A stretch of DNA of 64,000 bases from Craterostigma plantagineum (GCA_027422505.1 JAPQWV010001346.1:1-64000), one strand, 5' to 3'. Positions 1 through 11,250 are shown, counted from the first letter of the stretch. Notes: generated by a model from the sequence alone, not told the origin. Numbers and translations: made by a program.

Positions 1-26
1 AGTAGAGATGTAATTTCTTGCAATAC

Positions 27-1139
27 CTCTGATGGATGAGTTTCCATGTAGAAGTTGTCGGATATAATCCATTGATGTTGCCCAGTAAACGCTACCCTTC
101 CAACAAATCTGAGAATCATGCAAGAAATCAAAACTCTTGGCTTTCCATTTTGTTGAAAGAAGACCATTTAATGCATAAGTTCATTGATTACAATTACTTC
201 TTTCTTACCCTTTTCCTACAATGTTAATGTGATTGTCCATCATCATCTTTTTCAGAAGCAAACAAATGCTTTCATTCGAGGACGAGATGTTATAGTCATG
301 AATATAATCAGCAGCTTCTGTTTCCTCATTTTCAGGGAGTGTGTAGCTCTCTTCCCAGATTAAAAGCCTGCAAAAAGAGAAAAAAAAAAAAAAAAAAGGA
401 AGGGAGTAAAATGAGAACAAATGTTTCGAATGAGGACAATGATTTGTAAGAACATTTCATCGTATTAAACAAAATATGTCATTCTCCTACTGAGATTCCA
501 CAGGTCAAAATTGAACGTTACAACCAGACCAGAAAACTCTCAAGTAAGAAAAGAAGAAAAGGTTATCTGATGTTTCAGCTAAGAGAAGCATAGAGGAAAA
601 GGAGACGAGCAAATCCAACGAATCCCTAACATTTCATATCATATCTTTACCAAAGAATAAAAATCAAAAACGAAAAAAGAAAACTATATCACACTGTCCT
701 CTTATAAGGCCAAAGGAAGAAAACGATGCAGAGAAGAAGGGCTAAAGACCCAAAGGAAAAAAAAATGATGATCAGAACAGAAGTTCAAGAAGTTGGATGC
801 TCATTCTGAACAGAAATTAAGAATCAAAAGAGTTGTAAATGGACAAAGGCTTTCAAGCGGCCAAGTATACCAATAGATACATAATAACATTATTACAGAA
901 TCCAGAGAATCACATAAATCTTTGCACTGCTGTTTCCTTATAACGACGCGACGCTTATTTTCTTTACCCAGATCAAATACATCGAAAATAAAAGAATAAA
1001 TTAATAATAGAAAGTAGTAAAGGTATTATTGTTAGCAAGCTTACTTGGGATTTTGCAAGCCAGTCTTCCAAAAAACAGCATAACACCATCGATTCACTCC
1101 ACAAAGAGCCTTCAAAGACTCTTTCAGCAAAGTCCCCAT
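27..1139 (-). CDS. LHW-like: LONESOME HIGHWAY-type bHLH transcription factor, N-terminal exons (partial)
   Basis: This is the 5' coding part of a gene that continues beyond the left edge. The exons, read on the minus strand, are 1139-1045, 367-209 and 108-27, with GT..AG borders (donors GTAAGC, GTAAGA and GTATTG; acceptors TTTGCAG and TCTCAG), and they join in frame. The product starts MGTLLKESLKALCGVN, followed by WCYAVFWKTGLQNPKLLIWEE and, in exon 3, GRVAFTGQHQW. This is the N-terminal bHLH-MYC_N domain typical of the LHW/EMB1444/bHLH155 clade. In Arabidopsis LHW pairs with TMO5-type bHLH proteins in the nucleus and drives vascular cell divisions. The C-terminal bHLH domain lies outside the window. 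The start codon is the first ATG after the upstream ORF. The clade assignment is by motif recognition, and I cannot say which clade member this is. Confidence 0.85.
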
Positions 1140-1288
1140 TTTCTTTTTCCCAAAATAAAAACAGCCCACAAATATTTCTTAAAAGAAATGCACCTCTGAA
1201 GTATCAGCAGACTGAGATCGAAGAGATACAGATGCGAACTAAAAATAAAAAACGTCTCTTTTTTTGTAATGTTTCTATGAGAAGAAGC

Positions 1289-1393
1289 CTAACTCCCTCT
1301 GCAAGAAGCACGCCCAGCTTGTTTTATTCTCAGCACACCGCTCATTTTCCTCTTTGAATCCAAATTTCCTGATAATATGCAATTGCAACCCAT
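1289..1393 (-). CDS. Upstream ORF in the leader of the LHW-like gene (34 codons)
   Basis: On the minus strand an ATG at 1393 opens 34 codons that end in TAG at 1289, about 150 bases before the main ATG at 1139. No other ATG lies between this stop and the main start. The peptide begins MGCNCILSGN and ends AGRASCRGS; it is basic and Cys-containing. LHW-clade genes of Arabidopsis are annotated with conserved-peptide uORFs (from memory, the CPuORF6-8 group), so this is probably the equivalent. It would lower translation of the main protein or make it conditional. Whether an intron lies between uORF and main start is not resolved. The ORF is seen directly; its regulatory role is inferred. Confidence 0.6.
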   Translation of the reverse strand: MGCNCILSGNLDSKRKMSGVLRIKQAGRASCRGS

Positions 1394-1710
1394 TCTGAGG
1401 AAAAATGTTACTTCAGAAAAGAAAGGGGAATTTCTTGCTCTTCCTTAGTCTTCACTTCCTACTCAAGCGTGCGACTATGTGAGAGGTTCTACTCTATTGC
1501 ACAAGCTTTAAGCTCATAGTTAACTTCAGCAACAGTGGCCTTGAGATCTTGCACTGATTTGTTGGGATATTTAAAAAAAAAAAATAGACAACTTTATGAG
1601 GTTCTGTTTTGTAGGCGAAAACTGAAATGTTCAGTGGAATGTCACCTTGGGTGTTGTATGTATGTTAATCCCTCACTATATGTGTAATAAATACGTAAAT
1701 GTTTATATAT

Positions 1711-2745
1711 GGGTAAATTCCTTATCAGACTCTGTCAGAAACTAAACTTCCTTATCAGTACCCAGCGAAAATTTTTTCCTATTCAGTACCCATCTGCAAA
1801 AAAATTGTGTGTTTAATACCCCAAACAGTGATCGGACGGAAATACCCTTTCCTGAAATTAAGTTGGACAACATACCAACTGATTTGATTATTATACCAAC
1901 TGTTATCCTAATTATACCAACTGTTATCATTATTATACCAACTGGTATAGTGTACAATTATGTTGGTATAATTACGACAACAGTTGGTATAATTTCTACA
2001 ATTTCTGGTATAATTTCAAAATCAGTTGGTATAAATGTCCAATTTCGCTGTATAAAATTTAAAACGTTATTTTTTGGTACGATAAGCAAAACAGATGGTC
2101 TAATTTCTACAATTTCTGGTATAATTTCAAAATCACTTGGTATAAATGTCCAATTTCGCTGTATAAAATTATAATAACGTTAATTAACCATCTGCTTCGA
2201 TTATTATACCAACTGTCGTTCTAATTATACCAACTGTTATCATTATTATACCAACAGGTATAATGTACAATTATGTTGGTATAATTACGACAACAGGTGG
2301 TATAATTTCTATAATTTCTGGTATAATTTCAAAATCAGTTGGTATAAATGTCTAATTCACTGTATAAAATTATAATAACGTTATTTACTGGTACGATAAC
2401 CACAACATATGGTATAATTTCGGTAATTTCGGGTATAATTTCAAAATCAGTTGGTATAAATGTCCAATTTCGCTGTATAAAATCATATTAACGTTATTTA
2501 CTGGTACGATAACCAAAATAGATGGTATAATTTTTATAATTTCTGGTATAATTTCAAAATCAATTGGTATAAATGTCCAATTTGAAGTGTGAGACAGGGG
2601 TATTTTCGACTTTTTAACCCTGAAAAGACCTTTTTAGGTACTGAACATGAAGAAATTTTCAAATGGGTAGTTATAAGGAAGAAATAATTCGAAGAGTATT
2701 TAAGATGAATTTGAAAACTCAAAAGGTACTGATAAGGAATTAACC
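1711..2745. mobile_element. Mutator-like non-autonomous element 1 with 9-bp TSD
   Basis: The element is flanked on both sides by the identical 9-mer TTTATATAT (1702-1710 and 2746-2754), the target duplication size of Mutator-like elements. Its ends are inverted: left GGGTAAATTCCTTATCAG, right (complement) GGTTAATTCCTTATCAG. A second copy of TTCCTTATCAGTACC lies inside the left end near 1749. The interior is AT-rich and built of repeated TTATACCAACTG / CAGTTGGTATAA words and about five copies of a roughly 110-bp unit. There is no transposase. The ORFs inside are translations of the repeat. Confidence 0.75.
1976..2585 (+). repeat. Internal ~110-bp repeat units of Mutator-like element 1
   Basis: A unit containing CTGGTATAATTTCAAAATCA followed by GTTGGTATAAATGTCCAATT recurs five times, starting near 2003, 2113, 2318, 2427 and 2542, with small changes. 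Units are separated by GTTATTTACTGGTACGATAA-type spacers. TTATACCAACTG and its complement alternate, so the array can fold into many short hairpins. Confidence 0.65.
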
Positions 2746-2754
2746 TTTATATAT

Positions 2755-3291
2755 AGCTTTGCTTTGTTTTTGCTGCTTGAAAGTTGAAATTGAAAAGAAA
2801 TGCATTGTTATGATTAAAATGAAATAAAAGCTACGGTGTGATACTATGACAGAGGTGGGCTGTAGATTTGGGTTTAATTACTGCTATTGCCACAGATGAT
2901 TAGTGGCTACTTTTTTTATAATATTAAACGATAATTTTTGCTTAAACTATGTCACCGCGTTATTTTGGTTCCCAAACTTCACAAAATATTTCAATTTTTC
3001 TGACTAAACGTAAAAGTTAACTCTTTCAAGACTCTGATATACATTTAGAATTATGATATCCAAGATCCATTCCAAGATGACTCTATATCCTAACATATTA
3101 TCAGTATATGCGGAAAAAAAAATTGGGCGGTTTATTGTATTGAGGAGAATAATAAATACGGCTGAGATGTAATATTTCTGCTGCGTAGTGTGGTCAAGAT
3201 GCAGTGCTTAGTTGGGCTCACATGAACAAGTCCACCTTTTTGTCTGCGCTACATTTTTTTTTAATAATTAATGAATCAATCAATCCTATAT
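2755..3291. other. Intergenic AT-rich spacer
   Basis: I see no coding exon, RNA gene or clear transposon boundary between the first element's target duplication and the start of the second Mutator-like element. Confidence 0.5.
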
Positions 3292-3899
3292 ATTATTCAT
3301 GGAGAATTTCCCTTTCATACTCTTCGAATTCTAAAATCCTGTTCATTGTCCTCCAAATATTTCTTTTTGTTCGGTAACCGTATGTGAAAAAATGTGTGGT
3401 TAAACCCCTAAATAGTGACAGGACGAAAATAATATTTCCTCAAAACAAATGTGAACATTATACCATGTCACTATTATACCGAGTGTTATCAATCTTATTT
3501 ATACAAACAAATAACGTTATTACTATTTTATTACAGCTAAAATTGGACATTATACCATCTGTTGTTATTATTATCCAACAGAATTGATATTATACCAGCA
3601 ATTATCGTTATTATACCAACAAGATTTAACAATACACCAACAGTTGATGTTAACACAATTACGTTGGAATAATAACGGCATGGTTGGCATATTGTTCAAT
3701 TTTATTTCTATAGAATAACGTTATTTGTTGTTGTAATAGTGACAAGAGTTATAATAGTGACAATAGTTGGCATAATGTCTAATTCTATATTTATAAAATT
3801 GCAGTAACGTTATTTGTTGGTATAATAGCGATTACAGTTGATGTAATGTCCAATTTCATTGGTATAATATTACAATAGTTTTTTTTGTTGGTATATAAC

Positions 3900-4721
3900 T
3901 GTTGGGTTTTAAGCCCAATGGGCCTTGGGCCCAAGTGTGGGTAGAAGAGAAGAGTTAAAACGATTTTATTAAATCGAGAAAACGTCGGTCATCGAAACGA
4001 GAAATCGTTGAAAGATTATGAATCTACGTTTCGAGACGAATCTAACGAATATTAATTTGCTCAAAACCGATATCGGGTGAATGAGAAATTAGTTAGTAAA
4101 GACAGCCCAAATAAAATAAAAATAAAAAAATAATAATAAAATGATGACGTGGCGGCTTGATGACGTGTCACTGACACGCGAACTGACGTGGACTGACGTG
4201 GCGCGACTGGGCGTGCTGATGTGGCTGTTTGAAGGGGTATGGGTATCAGTTCAAGAGTTGTGACTATTCTCAGATTGACCCCTGACCAATAGTTGTGTCT
4301 ATTTATAATTCGGCCCAGTCAAAGGAGGTCAACCTGAAAAGTTATAAATTTTCGCGAATTGACTCCTGCAGCTTTTCGGAAGCTATAAATGGGTCCCCTG
4401 GCAGATTGGAAATTCATTCAATTGAGTCCAGCACTTTAGGAAAAGTTGACAGCATATCCCTTAGGCATAATAAAGCATAAAAAAAGGCAAGAAAGGCTCG
4501 AGTCTTTAGTAGATTCGCCTGATAATTTCGTTACGGTGTGCGACGTTTCGAAATTCCTGAAGTCGTATCTTCGGGACGTATTGCGATAATCCGAGGCACT
4601 GAAATACGGGGCAATAACATCTTACAGAAACGACATACGTGCCTCGACTTCGCCTAAAATCCCGAAACTCCGTCCGATTTTTACGAGCGCCACCGACCAG
4701 ACGCTAACACCGGAACCAACA
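3900..4721 (+). mobile_element. Solo LTR with perfect 5-bp TSD (ATAAC)
   Basis: The sequence starts TGTTGGGTTTTAAGCCC, ends GGAACCAACA (TGTTGG..CCAACA termini), and is bounded by ATAAC on both sides (3895-3899 and 4722-4726). That is the signature of an LTR retrotransposon insertion reduced to one LTR by recombination. It carries its own promoter-like features (CCAAT near 4285, TATTTATAA near 4300). No second copy of this LTR occurs in the window. The superfamily (Ty1 or Ty3) cannot be told from the LTR alone. Confidence 0.8.
4145..4308 (+). promoter_or_regulatory. TGACG cluster and TATA box of the solo LTR
   Basis: TGACGT occurs four times within 56 bases (starting 4145, 4161, 4184 and 4194), three of them as TGACGTG. 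This resembles TGACG (as-1) and ACGT-core sites bound by plant bZIP factors. A CCAAT at about 4285 and TATTTATAA at about 4300 follow at promoter-like spacing. The motifs are seen; function is inferred. Confidence 0.5.
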
Positions 4722-5121
4722 ATAACACACAATGGTATATAGCGACAACAGATGGTATAATCTCCAGTTTTGATGATATAAAATCAGAATAACGTTATAT
4801 ATTGATCTAATACTCTTGTGATTGACTTTGTATAATAATGAAAACAAATAGTATAATTTCTATAATTTCTGATATAATATCTATTTTGTTGCTATAGTCC
4901 ATCCAATTATAATTTGTGAGCTTTTTCGAACATGTAAAGCAAGGTTACTTTCGTCTTCTCAACGTCAAATGGGTTTTCAAGATGAATAAATTAAAAAAAT
5001 AGTACTGAATAGGAAGAATAATTCGAATGGTGTTTAAGATGAATTTTAAAATCTGAAGGGTACTGAAAGGGAATTTCCTCATTATTTTATTTAGTTCAAG
5101 TTTCGTATAATAAATTGATAG

Positions 5122-5510
5122 GGGCATTCTCATTTCAGGCCCTCACATAACTATCATTTAGGATTCAGGCCCTCTTGGCAAAAAAAATAGTTTTAAGGAC
5201 CCATTATCTGCAAGTATCACTTCATTGCTCTTGCATACCAGTATGTTCAAATTTTGTAACACAGAACCATAATTCGGCACCAGTTTATGATCCTCAGATA
5301 CCAGTTTATTTTCTGCAGTACCACTTCATTGCTCTGTCATACCCGTATGTTGAAATTTGTAACACAAAACGATCATTCTATACTTGTTCATATATCTTTC
5401 ATACAACTTTTTTACACCACACAAAATGAGTCATTTAACCTAAAAAATTCTCAAACAAGACCTGAATTTGAAATCAAACCCTTAATGGGGGCTTATTTCG
5501 AATTGAATCA
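5122..5510. repeat. Possible third Mutator-like repeat
   Basis: Near-identical 9-mers AATTGATAG (5113-5121) and AATTGATAA (5511-5519) bracket a 389-bp AT-rich stretch. Its ends are only weakly inverted (ATTCAGGCCCTC-type words on the left, complement ATTCAGGTCTTG on the right). Inside, two imperfect direct copies containing CACTTCATTGCTCT and TATGTT..AAATTTTGTAACACA lie about 105 bases apart (from about 5218 and 5324). The element call is tentative. Confidence 0.35.
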
Positions 5511-5519
5511 AATTGATAA

Positions 5520-6426
5520 GCATGTGTGTAGACAGATAGTTTGATTCAATATTAAAATGCAAGATGAACTCATGAAATCTTACTGAATTCAAAAAAGAGG
5601 AGATATGACGGAAAGCAATAAATTTGATTAATGCGTTTCATAATATCTTGAAGATATTGCAACAAAACTAACAGCTTGAGAATATTGACTAATAGTAGCA
5701 CACAGTAAACGACATCCTCTTAAAAAATTGAAAATATTTACTGGTCACGTTGTCATATCCACTTTCCTACCTTTTAATAATTGAAAAGAAAATAAAAGAT
5801 TAATATTTGTCACGTTTTTCCTTATCCATTTTGTTTGATTTCATAGCTTCTTTGTCTTTTCTATTTCCCCATCTGATTTCGGAAGTTGCTAGATATTCAT
5901 TAGCTTTCGTGATCGACTTGAATTGCAGGAGGGCCGATTTATTGAACATATGAGATTGAGAATACTTCACATGATAATCTTATTCTTGTTCAACATTTGA
6001 AAACATGGGTTTAATTGATAGTAATATTTACTGTTTCACAAACTATAAATTTCAAGAAACTTAAAATAAAGGTAAATTAAATAAGCAACCCACATTACAA
6101 AAGTCCAATAAAGTTATTATTACTTTAATCGAAAAGATTTCACACCGCAATTACAATTTACTTGTGACATAGTGTCTGGTTCCAGTAGGCCCATGCCAGC
6201 CAATGAATCATATCATACTTTTGGATCATATCAATCGATTATTAAGACCCACATATTTATTGCATGTAGGATCAAATCTAATAATCAAATTATTTAACAT
6301 AATGTAAGATATGCAATCACAATGTGGCTAAATGGGATGGACACGGTTATCAGGGACTGAAGTATAAAACTAACAAGCAAATCTCCCGTTGTGGTACAAG
6401 TTGTGTCCGCATTTAATAATTACTAA
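5520..6426. other. Intergenic AT-rich spacer
   Basis: No exon-like sequence, RNA gene or transposon terminus was recognised here. Confidence 0.4.
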
Positions 6427-6680
6427 CTAGTATATTGACACATCCAATGTGTGTGCTTGATTATATAGAATTATAATATTAATTTATATTTTAAATTTTA
6501 ATAGGTGTAGTTATAATGTTGGATTTAATTTTATATTATTTTTAAGAATAAAAAATGATTTTTAGGATGTAATGATGATAAATTTAAAATTAAGGATATA
6601 GTGGTAATTTGTGGCTGACACACCAATCACTCGGAAGCAGTTATTCTAAGCATCTCTTCCTTAATAAACTAATAAACTAG
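6427..6680 (-). mobile_element. Helitron-like 3' terminus (minus orientation); other end not found
   Basis: Read on the minus strand, a hairpin-forming CACACATTGGATGTGTC is followed by CAATATACTAG and then T. This is a plant Helitron 3' end (stem-loop, about 10 bases, CTAG, then host T). The AT-rich sequence inside resembles that next to a similar terminus at 57816 (shared ATAATATTAATTTATATT and AAGAATA..AAAATGA words). The 5' TC end could not be located, so the right boundary given is arbitrary. Confidence 0.4.
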
Positions 6681-7059
6681 AAAGATGAAATGGAAGCACA
6701 TCTTCTATTTCGATAGGCCAAGTGAGGTTATATATAAATATGGATGTGGAAATAAATAAATAAGTATAAAAGACGGCAGATCGAAATTTCCAAATTTGAC
6801 AACTATCATTATCAAGATCATAATTAGGTCATGTTTTGGACCCATTAGATAGTCCTAAAATAAATTGTCTTTACTTTCTTTAATCAATTCAAACCCGTAG
6901 GATAGGATAAGGAAGGAAAAGACTTACTTTTTTTATTGTTAGTAATTGACACATTGAATCCTTTTTTCAGCCCATTATTTGCTGCCCAGAAAACTAAAGG
7001 GTATAAGAACCATATACCTGAGATTCGAGTTCAATTCAAACGTTGAGACAATAGTCTTA

Positions 7060-7288
7060 TGTTGTGTTTGGATCGAGGAAACCACCGAGTGAAAGAAAAC
7101 CAAAGAGAAAAATTTACGATAGCTTTTCCTTCCTTTTCCTCACCATTTGATGAAGAAAAATGATTTTCCACGTAGCTTTAGTTAAAAAATGTTCTCTATT
7201 ATTTTTCTAATCAACAAAACGTAAGAGATAGTTGTGATTTTCCATTGATTTTCCAGTCCTTGTTAAATTCCTTAAACCAAACATACCC
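7060..7288. mobile_element. Tourist-like MITE (PIF/Harbinger), 229 bp
   Basis: The ends TGTTGTGTTTGG and (complement) GGGTATGTTTGG are inverted, and the element is flanked by TTA on both sides (7057-7059 and 7289-7291), the target duplication of PIF/Harbinger elements. The interior is non-coding. It sits just 3' of the pseudouridine synthase gene. Confidence 0.65.
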
Positions 7289-7312
7289 TTAAAGAAATAA
7301 AGGTAACCTTCA

Positions 7313-10300
7313 CTATATTGGCTTGGATCCTATGCTTTCTTCAAGCCAACTGTTGCTCTTTACATTCTCTCCCCCTCGAATCAGTACATATGGCTTTCGT
7401 TTAGCAATCCGTTCTTCGTAAGAAGCTGCGATGTCCAAGAAAATGCGTAAATATTCTAATTTCAACAGCAAAATTCCACCAAGTAAAGCTATTTTAGTTG
7501 CTAGATAACAAAATCTAATTATGTTATGGAATTGAAATGGCCTGGCCTGGCATTGTAGATGATGAAGAAAAGAACTCACACTCTGTTTGTCGTGACATTA
7601 GAGGGACGTAAGTAGATCCCTTCTTTCGCCTCACAGTGTTTAGCTCATTGTTTTCTGCAAATCCTATCACCTTTGAGAGAGATAAGAAAAAAAGGAAAAT
7701 CATAATTGAATTGCTGTTGATATCTATAAGGCTTGACGTACCATAGGATGATGCCGATACATCAGACGAGTTTAGCAGACCCTCGCGAAAGATTGTTGCT
7801 TTGAGTTTGTAATTTCGACATTCATTCTCCAGATGGGACTGGAGAGCATTCCTAGCGTCTAAAGACAGATTTACGCACCAAAAAACTTTCTAAGTCAAAC
7901 CATGAACAAGAATGAACCTATGTGAATTTTAAACTGATTTAGCATCGGTGTAATGCTAGAAGAATAAAGGGTTGTTTGCATAAATAATCAAAGAAACTAT
8001 TTTTCCACATACCAAATGATGAAATGCAAATATGATTTCCAAACTCCATGCCACCCAAATTAAATATTGTCAATCGCTTGTTAACGTGTAGATATGAGCA
8101 AAAAATTGATGAAAGAGTGCACTAACTTTCAGTATTACATTTACCTGATGAGCACTCGAATCGGAGATCATCAAATTCACAAGACTGAAGTACCAATGGC
8201 AATTCAGGGGCCATGAGGTACTGAGGTTTCCTTGGTGTTCTTTCGACATCCAGCAACATGTCAATGATCTATATACATATTTATTTATATATAGGATCAA
8301 GTGCGTAAAAAATTGGTCTTTGACTTGAATATGCTGAAAAGAGAAGGGAATTGAGGTTAAGAAGTTAGTCACGCACATCAGCAGATTCAAGACCTTGGCC
8401 AATCAAAAACAACACAGCAACCATGCATCTGATCTGATGCCATAGGAAAGCACTACCTCTGATTTTCACCACTGAGAGCTCATCATCTTCGAAGCTGTGA
8501 GTGTTTTTTTCTGTTGTTACTAGTGTTTTTTCACCAAATCAGATTTGGCTTACCAACGTATTTTCTTCATTTACTGGGAACAACCAATAAAAAAAGAGAG
8601 ATATTAACAAGGTCCAATGTGCTTTTTCTAACCTTTCATTGCATGGTAAAATTTCGAATGACGTAATGTGACGCCGGTAGTTATGGACATTCACTGCATC
8701 CATCTTGCAAAAATTCCTGAAATCATGTTCCCCAATAAATTTCTTTCCAGCAACCTCCATCTCCTGGTTGTTATGTTCGAAAGTAATATTTGTTTATCTT
8801 CAGCAAATCCACCAGCTTAATTTTCAATAAGAATTGAGAAAAAGGATGCATATACCATGATGTTCAAATTTCCTCTCCAGAAGAAGTACTTGTACGTCCT
8901 GCTCAGACAACTGAATCTGCAATGATAGGCAACATTCATAAGACGAAAAATTTTAATATACTTCACCAAAATTAGTTGATGCGAAAATACTTATTTTTCT
9001 CTAACCTTGCACTTAAATCAGGAGGAGCCGAAGACCATCCAATGATTCGAATATCGCTTGGAAGGACACGGTTCATTATCTTGACATAATCTATTTCTCC
9101 ACCTGCCAAAACACACATTATATGAACAGATTATACTTTAGTCGATCGATAGTATCAAGCACTGAAAACAGATATATCACATTTCAATCTGCTTTAAGGA
9201 CCTAATAAAACTAACATGAGTGGGTTGTTGGCGACCAACCTGATTTCGCAGATGCTTCTTTAAGATTGGATCGCAGAAATAGAGATATCACCTGCACCAA
9301 ACAGTTTATTCAACCAGCATATACACAAAGACTCCCACGAATGAAGGGACAGCATATGACAAGACTTACCTGACCAACAGATGAAACTCCCTTATCTGTT
9401 CTGCCACATCTCGAATAATGCAGTTCCTTCTTGCCACCTGATATTAGCCTTGTTTTCTCGAGCGCCTTAAAAATTTCAGACTGCATTCAATGTCAAAAGT
9501 TTCAGACTACAGTACAAATGTCTGCTAAATTGCAAGATTATTGAGTGAAACAGTGATTCAAATCCGATATTAAATACTAGCAACGCGACATCAAAAAAAG
9601 GGTTGGCAAGCACATTGCAAGTTACATTAGCAGCAAACAAGAACCACCTCTACAGTCGGTTCCATCTGAGCATCTGATGCGAAACCATAGTATCTGTAAT
9701 TTAAAAAAAAACAACAATTTATAGCATAGCTGAGTCCAATGAAAAGGGATTTCTCCCCAATGTTTCATGTTAGTATGAGTAAGCCAAGCAGACAACATGA
9801 AACTCAACAACGATTCAGTTTCATCAGCACCTCTGACCGAAATACATAACTTTAAGAGCCACATGTCGTTTCGGTAAATGCCGTGTAACCCTCGCGTCAA
9901 TACCTGTAGTAAACGGGTAATCGTTGCATAACAATACATATGGAGATAATGTGGAAAGACAGAAATGGTAGTGAAAGACATTAACCTATGATTTTATCCT
10001 TGGGTCTTTCGGCCACATCATCAACCTCATCTGAAACATGAGCCTTAGTACCTTCCACGTTCTACATTTGGCACAAAGTGGAATAATGAGACGCCTCGAA
10101 CATAATCAGAATTCTCAACGATAACAGCAAGCAATAGGAAGCTGACCATATTGCAGACGCAGGTCGAAAGCTTCAGCGACAGCTCAGCATTCTCATTCTC
10201 CAGCTCCTGAGGTTTGGCAAGAATCGAAAAGAGAATGTGACGAAGTAGAATAATCAGGGATTGGAGGTAAAAAAGTCAGAACAAGCAAAATCGAAGTTTT

Positions 10301-10410
10301 CTCTCTTTCCAAGCTATCAAATTGGTACTTACTTGAATCCTCTTCTGAAGAGACTGGAGCCGAGATTGCAGTGAGTCCACGAGCTCACAAGCATGAGAAT
10401 CGTTCATCAT
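7313..10410 (-). CDS. DEG1/PUS3-like: tRNA pseudouridine(38/39) synthase, DEG1/PUS3 type (15 exons)
   Basis: The minus-strand exons are 10410-10333, 10206-10147, 10061-9986, 9903-9831, 9693-9648, 9480-9370, 9291-9240, 9102-9006, 8916-8856, 8763-8633, 8494-8377, 8268-8145, 7858-7742, 7654-7580 and 7425-7313. They join in frame to 1332 nt (443 residues plus stop). The protein starts [19 protein letters not shown], with an N-terminal coiled-coil-like segment over the first two exons. The synthase core follows: [20 protein letters not shown], then [15 protein letters not shown] holding the catalytic Asp (about residue 140), [23 protein letters not shown] and [20 protein letters not shown]. The C-terminal [10 protein letters not shown] box is also family-typical. 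The enzyme isomerises U38/U39 in the tRNA anticodon arm. Its length and all motifs look intact, so it is probably functional. The subcellular location is not clear; no obvious transit peptide is seen. Confidence 0.9.
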
Positions 10411-10984
10411 GTCTCTCTACTGTGCTGCTTCTGCAATCGCACACCAAGTGTTCGATTGTTTTACCAGCTTAAGAGTACCCAAACTTAAAAACACTACAGA
10501 GAGCCACAAGACTTTTTATGTATGTAGCGAAAAATGCGAAGTACTTTTTATGTGATAACCAAACCAAGCAAACCAACGTTGGCAAATCGCCCGCGCCATG
10601 ATTTCCTTCCACAAGTATAAGCTTTATCGTTCGAACTTTGATTGATTTATTTATTTATTTATCTATTTTTTTTTTTATCCAGAGATAACTTGTCGTTATA
10701 GAAATAAATGTACACGTGCTAAACATCACACATGACCATTTGGTCGCATTGCGCCAAACGGAAATAAGTCCTCAAACTAGAGGAAAGAAGACACCACAAG
10801 GGGCACAAACACCCACATGGGGAGACAAAGGTCAACGAGGGACAAAAAAATCGACAGAAGACAAATCACATAATCTACGACCCAGATCTAAAGAACCTTT
10901 AACAGAAAAAGCAATTACGCTAAATCTACAACACTCTTCACTTTCAAAGGTCTTCAACTTCTGGGTTTTATCTGCATCGGACTG
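10411..10984. other. 5' flank of the pseudouridine synthase gene
   Basis: This should hold the promoter and leader of the minus-strand gene that starts at 10410. No convincing TATA box was fixed. A T-rich stretch with TTTATTTATTTATTTAT words lies at about 10640-10680. The plus-strand ORF at 10716-10985 has no recognisable domain and is probably not a gene. Confidence 0.4.
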
Positions 10985-11250
10985 AAGGCTCCACAAGGGA
11001 GAAAAGCACCCGTCGCGAAGGTCGGGCGAGACGAGGTTCCACTACGGGGAGCCTCGAGGCTGGAACGGCGGAGGAGGAAGAGGCATCAGTAGGTGGTGGG
11101 TGATGGACAACGACCAGGCGGCGCCAGCTGGACGGCATGCGACGGGCTAGGAGGCGAGCGACGGCTGGGCTGCGGGGCGGTAGCGGAGGAGACGGAAGCG
11201 CGGCGTAGGAGACGACAGCATGACGGAGGAGACGACGGCATGGCGGATGA
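10985..11250. other. GC-rich purine-biased patch of unknown origin
   Basis: A sharp compositional island, much richer in G and C than its neighbours, contains repeated GGAGGAGACGACGGCATG-like words (11195-11250). It does not extend an exon of the neighbouring gene. The complement resembles the GC-rich 5' regions of plant LINEs, but no LINE ORF follows, so the origin stays open. Confidence 0.3.

Larger units (their letters stand above)
3301..5080. mobile_element. Mutator-like non-autonomous element 2, interrupted by a solo LTR
   Basis: This is a relative of the 1711-2745 element. It has the same TTATACCA-type internal words, the same phrase about a pending uniform 'ACAGGACGAAAATA' stretch near the left end, and inverted ends (left GGAGAATTTCCCTTTCA, right complement GAGGAAATTCCCTTTCA). 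The flanking 9-mers ATTATTCAT and ATTATTTTA agree in the first six positions, which suggests an aged target duplication. A solo LTR at 3900-4721 splits the body. It has no transposase. Confidence 0.6.

Noticed and set aside
372..396. A-rich run as a retroposon poly(A) tail
   Set aside because: It lies directly at the polypyrimidine tract of an LHW-like intron acceptor (minus strand), which explains it.
1498..1560. Minus-strand reading ending ELKACAIE as a separate upstream exon
   Set aside because: No start or splice link to the LHW-like gene was found, and the frame closes before the leader; chance is more likely.
1742..2174. ORFs on both strands (71 and 121 codons) in the Ile/Thr-Val-Gly repeat region
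   Set aside because: They are translations of the TTATACCAACTG repeat of a Mutator-like element and have no protein-like composition.
10716..10985. 89-codon plus-strand ORF upstream of the pseudouridine synthase gene
   Set aside because: It has no domain and is low-complexity and basic, with no splice or promoter context; probably chance.
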